64,000 nt of DNA from Pseudochryseolinea flava (GTDB lineage: Bacteria; Bacteroidota; Bacteroidia; Cytophagales; Cyclobacteriaceae): assembly GCF_003286915.1 (NCBI RefSeq), contig NZ_QMFY01000006.1:248001-312000 (forward strand). The letters are read 5' to 3'. This document shows, in pieces, positions 1 through 6,651 of this stretch. Every line of letters starts with the position of its first letter. The first letter of the stretch is position 1. A model generated the notes under the pieces. It did not search any database. It was not told the origin of the DNA and saw only the letters and a list, made by a program, of their open reading frames with translations. The position numbers and the translations under genes are program-made.

Positions 1-2
1 AA

Positions 3-1343
3 CGTAGAAATGATCGCGAAAAACTCATTCGAATTTACATTACCAAAGCAGGGCAGTCCATCGAAGAACGCATCAATGTCGAGGCTATTCCGGGTGATGC
101 TGCAGTGTTTTACGAGATGGGGTACGAAACGGTGTTGAGTAATTTAGAATCGACCACCCACCAGCTACACGCCAGTGATGATGTTCCTGGGATCTACTTT
201 TTCAGAAGTGGGTTGAGCAAATCGTGGGATGAGTCACCTTTTGAATTTGATGACGCTGTAGCGAAAGAGTTCAAGTCTATTCCGAATTTGCCCGCCACGC
301 GTAAGCGCGAGAAGGTAGACAAAATCAATTTGCCAATGCCCAAGTTGACGTCGGAAAAACCTGTGTCAAAAAAAACGAAACCGACTGATAAGAAGACTTT
401 AAAGAAGTATGCGGTAGTCCCGGCGCAACCTAATTTTAAACTGAAGAATAAACTCACGTTTACGTCGCTTGACACCGTTATTTTTAAGCAAGCAAAATTG
501 AACAAGGAAGATGTGCTGAAATATTATAACGACATGTCAGACTACATTCTTCCATTTTTAAAAGATCGCCCGATATCGGTGAAACTTTATCATGATGCAT
601 TCCGCAAGCCGGTTATCCTAACAACTGAATTATTGGAAGAACATGGTGTTGGAGAAGTGCCGTCTTGGATTAAGTCCGCGCACGTTGAAATTTCTGATCA
701 ACCAGTAATATTGGTGAACGATCGAGAGCATTTGTTAGCGTGTGTGGAACTCGGCTGTATAGAATTCTGTCCGACACCTTCGCGAATAAAAAATATCGAT
801 GCGCCCGACTACATTGTTATTCAAATTGATTCACCCGATTATAATATCGCAAAGGCGATCGAAGTTGCGCGCGTGCTGAAAGTTGTCCTCAACGGCTTAA
901 AGTTTCCGTCATACATGATGACAAATGGCGGTTCTGCCGTGCATATCTATTTGCCGCTCGATGGAAAAACTGAATTTGAGTCGAGTATGCTTGTCGCGGA
1001 ATACATTTGTAAGCTCGTTCACTTAAAAATTCCAGATCTCGTAACCTTAGAGGGTGCCGAAGATTATACCTATGGTAAAGCGACGCTGCACTTTTTGTCC
1101 AACAACATGGGGCAGGGATTTATCGCACCGTATTCACTGACATCGGGAGAAACGGCTTCTGTTGCAACGCCATTGCTATGGGAAGAAATTGATGATGTGA
1201 CGATGATTGATAATGCAAGAAGTGAAACAATATCCGACCGTTTAAAACAAATTGGAAATCCAGTGGACAACTTTATGAAGAAGAAGCTAAACGCCAACGA
1301 AGTTGTGGATCGTATGGATACGCATTATGGGTTTCTATTTTGA
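3..1343 (+). CDS. LigD polymerase-domain-like protein, 5' end outside window
   Basis: The reading frame is open to the left edge, so the gene is 5'-truncated; an internal GTG at 105 is probably not the start. A lysine-rich linker (about residues 90-115 counted from 105) leads into a domain resembling the archaeo-eukaryotic-primase-type polymerase domain of bacterial NHEJ ligase LigD. The recognisable landmarks are the LTFTSLDTVIFKQA start, the VKLYHDAFRKP segment, SRIKNIDAPDY, TNGGSAVHIY and IAPYSL...VATPLLW. The usual metal-binding DLD motif reads Gln240-Ile241-Asp242. The third aspartate, in the FIDYLQN-type motif, is His329 (LHFLSNN). Polymerase activity is therefore doubtful. The N-terminal part seen here is not recognised; it does not look like the ligase or phosphoesterase domain. 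A structural or end-binding role is possible. Confidence 0.75.
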   Translation, partial: RRNDREKLIRIYITKAGQSIEERINVEAIPGDAAVFYEMGYETVLSNLESTTHQLHASDDVPGIYFFRSGLSKSWDESPFEFDDAVAKEFKSIPNLPATRKREKVDKINLPMPKLTSEKPVSKKTKPTDKKTLKKYAVVPAQPNFKLKNKLTFTSLDTVIFKQAKLNKEDVLKYYNDMSDYILPFLKDRPISVKLYHDAFRKPVILTTELLEEHGVGEVPSWIKSAHVEISDQPVILVNDREHLLACVELGCIEFCPTPSRIKNIDAPDYIVIQIDSPDYNIAKAIEVARVLKVVLNGLKFPSYMMTNGGSAVHIYLPLDGKTEFESSMLVAEYICKLVHLKIPDLVTLEGAEDYTYGKATLHFLSNNMGQGFIAPYSLTSGETASVATPLLWEEIDDVTMIDNARSETISDRLKQIGNPVDNFMKKKLNANEVVDRMDTHYGFLF

Positions 1344-1353
1344 TGCGTGGATG

Positions 1354-1384
1354 CGCACGAACTTGACAAATGGAGATTCGTGCG
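1354..1384. promoter_or_regulatory. Inverted repeat before the two-component operon
   Basis: CGCACGAA (1354-1361) and TTCGTGCG (1377-1384) form a perfect 8-bp inverted repeat with a 15-nt spacer. It lies between the stop of the LigD-like gene and the response-regulator start at 1413. The spacing fits an OmpR-type operator, possibly autoregulatory. There is no T-run, so it is not a standard terminator. Function is inferred from position only. Confidence 0.35.
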
Positions 1385-1412
1385 ATATACTTACACTTAT
1401 ATTCACATTTGA

Positions 1413-2102
1413 ATGAGAAAAGTTCTATTGGTAGAAGACGAAAGCAGCGTCGTTTCCTTTGTTCTGCGAGGGCTTACAGAAGCGGGATATGCCGTCACCG
1501 TTGCCCTCGATGGTAATCAGGGTTTGCAGATGGCGCTCACAGGCGACTATCATATGATCATTCTTGACATCATGCTTCCGGGGATGAATGGTCTCGAAGT
1601 ATGCAAACAAATTCGAAAGCAGAACAGGAAGGTTGCAATTCTCATGCTCACCGCGCTGGGAACAGCAGAGAACGTCGTGCTTGGGTTAGAAACGGGTGCG
1701 GATGATTACTTGGTAAAGCCTTTCAAGTTTATCGAACTTTTGGCCCGCATCAAAACCTTGCTTCGAAGATCGGAAAGCGGTGTGGCGACGGAAGAAGATC
1801 CTGATGTATATCGCTTCGCAGACGTCGAACTGAATGATACTACCAAAACGGTCATCCGAAATGGCGAGACAATTACGTGTACATCCACGGAGTATCGATT
1901 GCTGCTGTTGCTGATGAAAAGTCCACGAAAGGTTTTTTCTCGTGCTGAAATCCTTGAAGACGTGTGGGGCGTAAATTTTGAAATGAATACCAATGTCGTG
2001 GATGTATATGTAAATTATCTGCGAAAGAAATTGGAAGTAAATGGGCTCCCAAGATTGATTCATACTGTGATCGGAATGGGATATGTCTTAAAGAACGAAT
2101 GA
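1413..2102 (+). CDS. OmpR-family response regulator
   Basis: 229 residues. The receiver domain (about 1-115) has the acidic pair Glu8/Asp9, phospho-acceptor Asp52 in ILDIMLPGMNG, and the conserved Lys in YLVKPF. The winged-helix DNA-binding domain (about 130-229) has the usual SRAEILEDVWG and VDVYVNYLRKKL segments. The stop codon overlaps the start of the downstream histidine kinase by 4 nt (ATGA), so the two are translationally coupled partners. The kinase-regulator pair resembles CusRS-type envelope or metal-sensing systems, but no target gene is obvious nearby. It could regulate the downstream Usp-SulP pair; that is inference. Confidence 0.9.
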   Translation: MRKVLLVEDESSVVSFVLRGLTEAGYAVTVALDGNQGLQMALTGDYHMIILDIMLPGMNGLEVCKQIRKQNRKVAILMLTALGTAENVVLGLETGADDYLVKPFKFIELLARIKTLLRRSESGVATEEDPDVYRFADVELNDTTKTVIRNGETITCTSTEYRLLLLLMKSPRKVFSRAEILEDVWGVNFEMNTNVVDVYVNYLRKKLEVNGLPRLIHTVIGMGYVLKNE

Positions 2103-3463
2103 AAAATCAAACCCGTATCGCACTGGTATTTTTCTCGCTCACCATCTCTGTTATGATTATGTTGAGTGCTGCAGTTTACTATTTCGCGATGCAATATACT
2201 TTCGCGGATTTTTATAAGCGACTCAAAACACGTGCGCAACTTGCCGCTCGAATCAAACTGGAGGATGAGCGTACATCGCTTTCGGCTTACCAAGAGATGC
2301 GTGATCGAATCCTAGAGAAACTCCCCAATGAAATCGATTACTTCATTGAAGTGAAATCCGATTTCAACGCAACGCTTGCTGATACGTTGGGATTGCCTGC
2401 GTCATTTTTTCGAAATGTAATTGAGCAGGGTGCTGCTGAATATCGGCGTGATGAAATTTTTTATTCCGGAATTCGTCACCAGCAAGAAGGAAGATCATAC
2501 ATCGTAATCGTTTCTGCAGAGAGTTACTATTATTCTCACCACGTGGCCAACTTGCGCACGATTATGACCGCTGCTTTTGTGCTCATCTCACTGATCGTGC
2601 TCTATGTTTCATTTTTGTTTTCACGCTACGTGTTTGGACCAGTCAGACAAATTACACGTCAGGCTGGCGATATCAACTCAGATAATTTGCATGTGCGATT
2701 GGATGTGGAAGGTGTAAACGACGATATCAAGGAGTTGAAGGTTACGTTTAATACCATGCTTGATCGTCTCGAAGCGTCTTTTGCCACGCAGAATAATTTT
2801 ATAAGTAACGCTTCGCATGAACTCGCGACGCCGCTAACAGCAATCATCGGAGAATCCGAAGTCGCGTTATCGAAAGAGCGAAACGAAATGGAATATCGTG
2901 ATTCTCTAAAAAGAATATCGCATCAAGCGGAGCGTTTGGAGCGCATCACGAAATCGCTATTGTTTTTAGCACAAACGGGATTCGAAGGAAGTAAACAAAA
3001 GTTCAGGTCGGTGCGCGTCGACCAATTGCTTTGGGATGTAAAATCTACGATTGAGCAAATGAATCCGAAGAGCCAAGTGATGATTAACATTGAGCTCATG
3101 CCAGAAAATCCTGATTTACTCACCATTAATGGCAGCGAGCAACTTCTTCACTTGGCGTTATCAAACATTGTGAGTAACGGATGTAAATATTCGAATCACC
3201 AACCCGTCGAGATTTTTGTCGGCATTTCCGATACACACGTCATTGTAGTGGTGACGGATCGCGGCATTGGTATCCCGGAAAATGAAATCCGATTTATCTA
3301 TGATCCATTTTTCAGAGCTTCCAATACGATTGACTTCGAAGGCTATGGTATTGGTTTGCCGTTGACGCGTAATATTGTGCGTATTCATAAAGGCACGATT
3401 AGCGTGAAATCGAAGCTTGGTTACGGCACCGTTGTAGAATTATCTTTCCCAGTGGGCCGATGA
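2099..3463 (+). CDS. Membrane sensor histidine kinase
   Basis: 454 residues. One N-terminal membrane helix (about 7-29), a short periplasmic region of about 120 residues, a second helix (about 153-178), then a HAMP linker (about 180-232). The dimerisation/phospho-acceptor helix carries SHELATPL with His240. The HATPase domain shows the N box (SNGCKYSN), the D-x-G-x-G box (DRGIGIPENE) and a G2 box (GYGIGLPLTRNI). It is the cognate kinase of the overlapping response regulator. It is a normal-length classical kinase with no PAS domain. The ligand is unknown; the periplasmic segment has no metal-binding cysteines or histidine clusters that would settle it. Confidence 0.9.
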   Translation: MKNQTRIALVFFSLTISVMIMLSAAVYYFAMQYTFADFYKRLKTRAQLAARIKLEDERTSLSAYQEMRDRILEKLPNEIDYFIEVKSDFNATLADTLGLPASFFRNVIEQGAAEYRRDEIFYSGIRHQQEGRSYIVIVSAESYYYSHHVANLRTIMTAAFVLISLIVLYVSFLFSRYVFGPVRQITRQAGDINSDNLHVRLDVEGVNDDIKELKVTFNTMLDRLEASFATQNNFISNASHELATPLTAIIGESEVALSKERNEMEYRDSLKRISHQAERLERITKSLLFLAQTGFEGSKQKFRSVRVDQLLWDVKSTIEQMNPKSQVMINIELMPENPDLLTINGSEQLLHLALSNIVSNGCKYSNHQPVEIFVGISDTHVIVVVTDRGIGIPENEIRFIYDPFFRASNTIDFEGYGIGLPLTRNIVRIHKGTISVKSKLGYGTVVELSFPVGR

Positions 3464-3502
3464 CAAAACGTTTCCCATTCTTAACACATTTTAATGTACT
3501 TC

Positions 3503-3516
3503 TTAAAGCGCTTTAA
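3503..3516. promoter_or_regulatory. Perfect 14-bp palindrome before the Usp-SulP operon
   Basis: TTAAAGCGCTTTAA is a perfect palindrome located 60-73 nt upstream of the probable Usp-like start. A TAGTCTTG at 3550-3557 resembles the Bacteroidota -7 box TAnnTTTG with one mismatch and would place transcription start just before the GTG at 3576. An operator role is inferred from symmetry and position. Confidence 0.4.
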
Positions 3517-3575
3517 TCTGGCTCTTACACGGGCCTAATGCGGTGCTGCTAGTCTTGTATCAAACATATAAGACT

Positions 3576-4067
3576 GTGCGAAAAACGATTCTAATCCCCA
3601 CGGATTGTTCCATTTATTCTCTTCAAGTAGTAAAGCATGCCATCGATCGAAATGCCGATTGTGTAGTTGATGTCGTATTGTTTACCGGCGTGTTTTTGTC
3701 GAACAACATTTCCAATATGCTCTTTTTTTCAAAAGAAGAACTCGTGGATGAATTGTGTAGCGAAGAGTTTCACGAAGCGTGCGAAATCATTTGTAATAAG
3801 TACGGAAAGCGCGTGCGGTCGATGCGCTTCGAAATCTTTACCGGGAATACGCAAGCTGCGTTCGAAAATTTCTTACTGGGCAACGATGTCGATGAGATGT
3901 TCATTCCGCATGCACGCTTAGTCTACGGAAAAAAATGTTTCGATCCAGTTCCCTATATGCAAGACAGTAAGCTGCCGTCAACGGTCATATCGCTGGTTGA
4001 AGAGCGTAGTCCTTGGGGCGACAACATACTCAGTGAATTATTTTACAACCTGAATAAAGCAAGATAA
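3576..4067 (+). CDS. Universal-stress-protein-like protein
   Basis: About 163 residues if translation starts at the GTG at 3576; the frame is open from a GTG at 3543, but homologues usually begin just before the first strand, here RKTILIPTDCS. The ILIPTDCSIYSLQVVKHAID segment matches the first strand and helix of Usp-type alpha/beta domains. The C-terminal G-x2-G-x9-G-(S/T) ATP-binding motif of classical UspA is not evident, so this may be a non-nucleotide-binding variant. The stop is 2 nt from the start of the SulP transporter, indicating one operon. Usp domains are often linked to transporters, so a regulatory partner role is plausible but not shown. Confidence 0.6.
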   Translation: MRKTILIPTDCSIYSLQVVKHAIDRNADCVVDVVLFTGVFLSNNISNMLFFSKEELVDELCSEEFHEACEIICNKYGKRVRSMRFEIFTGNTQAAFENFLLGNDVDEMFIPHARLVYGKKCFDPVPYMQDSKLPSTVISLVEERSPWGDNILSELFYNLNKAR

Positions 4068-4069
4068 CT

Positions 4070-5485
4070 ATGGTACAACAATCGGAACGTCAGGCCACCA
4101 CCACGTGGCGGGAACGACTCAAACTTTTTTTCACGCTTTATGATAGTCGCTTCGAAGATCTTGAGAAGCATAATTGGAAGACGACATTGTATCGCGATTT
4201 TAGTGCGGGCTTGATTGTGGCCATGACGGCAATCCCGATGGCGATGGGATTTGCAATGGCGATGGGTTTGCGTCCCGAGCAAGGAATAATTGCAGGAGCG
4301 TTAGCCTGTATAATCGGAAGAACTTTTGGTGGATCGAAATATCAAGTGTATGGTCCGACGGCAGCATTTATTCCGCTCATTGCAAGTCTCATTGCAAAGT
4401 ACACGGCCATTACCGGCAGCGCAGAACAAGCGCACGGATTTCTCGTGGTGGTGTCGATCATTGCCGGCGTTGTGTTGATGATCATGGGTATTTCAGGACT
4501 TGGAAAGTACGCTAAGCTTGTTCCGAATTCAATCGTGGTTGGATTTACTGTCGGTATTGCAATCGCGATTGCGCTTACAAATTTTGAAGATATCCTCGGT
4601 ATAGAAACTGTAGCGGATACGATTGGGCAAGATGAAGATATCAAAGGCGGTTTCTTACACAACATCAGTGCGGCACTTCATCATTTAAATTTTATCAACA
4701 TCTGGTCTGTGGTGATCGGGTTGTCAACATTCTTCCTGACACGTTATCTGTTGAAGGTCTCGATTTTTATTCCAGCGCCACTGATTTCAATCGCAGCCGC
4801 TACATTGGCTTCAGCAACCTTGTTAAAAGACAAAGGCATTATTCTTATTCGTGATATTTATGGAACGATACCGAACAACTTCTTCGTGTTTACGCCGCCG
4901 ATCATGCCCGAGTTCTCGGCAACGCTGGTAGTCGATATTGTATATTTTGTTACGGCAATTGTATTTGTGTCGGGTGTTGAAAGTTTATTGTGCTCTTCCA
5001 TGGCTGATAAGCTTGCAAATAATAAACGTACGCCATTCAATGCAGACAAAGAGTTTTGGGGACAAGGTCTGGTGCAAATCATAACGCCGCTGTTAAATGG
5101 TTTTCCATGTACAGGAGCGTTGGCACGAACAGCGACATCGATTAAAGCAGGTGCTGTGACGCCGTTTGCAGGATATTTCAAAGGCGTATTGAAACTGGTG
5201 CTTGCATTCTATGTGGCGCCATATTTGGAAATTGTTCCAATGGCATGTATCGGTGGAATTTTATTATGGGTTGCATCAAACATGATTAAGCCTGCAGAGA
5301 TAAAGGAAGTAAAGGCAGCAGGGAGATTCGAACTTGCCATGTTGGTGTATACAGCAGCAATGGTTCCGCTTACAGATTTTCTCACGGGTGTGCTTTCAGC
5401 GTTAATCATTTATTTCGTTGCTATCAAATTATTCCCAAGTTTAAAGCAAGAGTCGACGATCAAGCCGACTGTAGTAGCAGACTAG
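4070..5485 (+). CDS. SulP-family anion transporter without STAS domain
   Basis: 471 residues, about 10-12 membrane helices. The start of the transport domain is typical (YRDFSAGLIVAMTAIPMAMGFAMA), as are the GPTAAFIPL segment after helix 3 and the NGFPCTGALARTATSIKAGAVTPFAG region. Inner-membrane transport of sulfate, bicarbonate or another small anion is expected. Most SulP proteins carry a C-terminal cytosolic STAS domain and exceed 500 residues. This one ends about 20 residues after the last helix (AIKLFPSLKQ), so the STAS domain is absent. The coupled Usp-like gene upstream may substitute as regulatory subunit (inference). A terminator follows at 5524. Substrate cannot be assigned from sequence. 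Confidence 0.85.
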   Translation: MVQQSERQATTTWRERLKLFFTLYDSRFEDLEKHNWKTTLYRDFSAGLIVAMTAIPMAMGFAMAMGLRPEQGIIAGALACIIGRTFGGSKYQVYGPTAAFIPLIASLIAKYTAITGSAEQAHGFLVVVSIIAGVVLMIMGISGLGKYAKLVPNSIVVGFTVGIAIAIALTNFEDILGIETVADTIGQDEDIKGGFLHNISAALHHLNFINIWSVVIGLSTFFLTRYLLKVSIFIPAPLISIAAATLASATLLKDKGIILIRDIYGTIPNNFFVFTPPIMPEFSATLVVDIVYFVTAIVFVSGVESLLCSSMADKLANNKRTPFNADKEFWGQGLVQIITPLLNGFPCTGALARTATSIKAGAVTPFAGYFKGVLKLVLAFYVAPYLEIVPMACIGGILLWVASNMIKPAEIKEVKAAGRFELAMLVYTAAMVPLTDFLTGVLSALIIYFVAIKLFPSLKQESTIKPTVVAD

Positions 5486-5523
5486 TAGTAAGTGTTCAGT
5501 TGTATAATTGGTTTAAGACCAGG

Positions 5524-5557
5524 AGACTCGGGGAATTTTCTTCGAGTCTTTCTTTTG
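5524..5557 (+). terminator. Rho-independent terminator after SulP gene
   Basis: AGACTCG (5524-5530) pairs with CGAGTCT (5543-5549) across a 12-nt loop and is followed by TTCTTTTG. It ends the Usp-SulP transcript. Confidence 0.7.
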
Positions 5558-5719
5558 TCAGAGTATCCTAATGTTTTTTTGGTCAGATGAAAACATTTAG
5601 TAGTGGTGTGTCACCATTTGTCACGTGAAAACACGGTGGATAACTTTCTAACTTCTCCACATTGCCGTGCGTGAAATGATTGTATTTTAGCGCCCCAGAA
5701 AAAAAAACAAAAAGTGATT

Positions 5720-5944
5720 ATGGCGAAGGAAATTATTGTTAAAGAAAGCCCCGTTATGGATGCATTAAAGAAATTGAAAGAAGATGAAGCGGAATTGTTG
5801 GCGAAATTGAAGCCGGTGCAAGAAGCGATCGGTGCACTTGAAAAAATCGTCGACAAGTCAGTGAAGAAGGTGAAGCCGGCAAAAGAAAATGGTAGCGAAA
5901 ATGTTACCGAAGAGGTAGCGCAAGAAGTTGCTGTTGAAGCTTAA
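5720..5944 (+). CDS. Small charged coiled-coil protein, unknown function
   Basis: 74 residues from the ATG at 5720 (an in-frame GTG lies two codons upstream). The sequence is rich in Lys, Glu and Ala with a heptad-like middle (MDALKKLKEDEAELLAKLKP) and an acidic, low-complexity tail ending in EVAVEA. No membrane segment or cysteines. It stands alone between two strong terminators, so it is an independently transcribed small protein. Coding is supported by frame-consistent codon use and a clean terminator 19 nt after the stop. I do not recognise a family; a small DNA- or ribosome-associated helical protein is possible. Confidence 0.6.
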   Translation: MAKEIIVKESPVMDALKKLKEDEAELLAKLKPVQEAIGALEKIVDKSVKKVKPAKENGSENVTEEVAQEVAVEA

Positions 5945-5962
5945 TCTTTTTAGAACAGTCAG

Positions 5963-6004
5963 GCGCACGAGCAAAGAAGTAATTTTTTCTCGTGCGCTTT
6001 TTTT
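5963..6004 (+). terminator. Strong terminator after the small coiled-coil gene
   Basis: GCGCACGAG (5963-5971) pairs perfectly with CTCGTGCGC (5989-5997), followed by seven T residues. The loop is 17 nt. Confidence 0.85.
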
Positions 6005-6054
6005 GCTCGCGGCATGATATTTTTTTGTTTGTATGAATCATAATATCCATCGCC

Positions 6055-6444
6055 ATGTCATCTACTGAAGAATCACTTCTGCAAACCGATTTGCTTTGGA
6101 ATAAAGCAATTGAAGAAAACAATGTCGATGAAATGGCTAAGCACACGCACGACGAGTGGCTTATTTTTTCGGGCGATGGAAACTTTACGAACAAGGAAAC
6201 TTTTTTAAAGCAAGTCCGATCAGGCGACTTACAGCATTCTAAAATGAAATCAAAAACCTTGCGCGTTCGTGTCTATGGCGACACGGGGCTTATCATTCAA
6301 CAGGGTATTAGTGCTGGTGTGTGGAAAGGACATGAGTTCAGTGAGGCCGAAATTTCGTCAACCGTATTTGTGAAGGAAAATGGACAGTGGCTTGCTGTTC
6401 AAACAATGATTACTCCTGATGTTACTTCAAATAAGCGCGCCTGA
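6055..6444 (+). CDS. NTF2-like / DUF4440-type protein
   Basis: 129 residues, cytosolic, no signal peptide. The pattern of an N-terminal helix (LLQTDLLWNKAIEENNVDEMAKHT), a short W-x-I-x-SGDG turn, then alternating strands ending in VFVKENGQWLAVQTMIT is typical of the NTF2-like cone fold (SnoaL/DUF4440 families). Such proteins act as small ligand-binding or enzymatic domains; nothing here fixes the role. It stands alone, bounded by the terminator at 5963-6004 upstream. Confidence 0.7.
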   Translation: MSSTEESLLQTDLLWNKAIEENNVDEMAKHTHDEWLIFSGDGNFTNKETFLKQVRSGDLQHSKMKSKTLRVRVYGDTGLIIQQGISAGVWKGHEFSEAEISSTVFVKENGQWLAVQTMITPDVTSNKRA

Positions 6445-6530
6445 ATCCTTTGTAATATTTAGAAGTTCTTGCTCCCAATTTTGTACTACCCGCAAGAAGT
6501 AACACTTCCGGAAATGTCCCCTCGCTAGGC

Positions 6531-6546
6531 TACCCTGCCCAGGGTA
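6531..6546. promoter_or_regulatory. Short hairpin/operator candidate upstream of the TonB receptor
   Basis: TACCCT and AGGGTA flank GCCC, about 50 nt upstream of the predicted -33 element of the receptor gene. It is a plausible repressor site but is too short to be firm. Confidence 0.25.
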
Positions 6547-6581
6547 TTTTGGATCGCTAGCGGCAAAAAAACTGAAACGGC

Positions 6582-6614
6582 TTTGCAATAGTTGTACATG
6601 TCACTTCATCTTTG
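6582..6614 (+). promoter_or_regulatory. Bacteroidota-type promoter for the TonB-dependent receptor
   Basis: TTTG at 6582-6585, a 21-nt spacer, then CATCTTTG at 6607-6614 (one mismatch to TAnnTTTG). The spacing fits the -33/-7 architecture of Bacteroidota sigma factor promoters. The receptor start is 38 nt downstream. Confidence 0.5.
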
Positions 6615-6651
6615 GCGCGGTTAAAAAAATCAAAAAATACCAAGTAACAAG

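Noticed and set aside
5322-5336. GATTCGAAC block resembling a tRNA T-arm
   Set aside because: It lies inside the SulP coding frame and lacks any surrounding cloverleaf.
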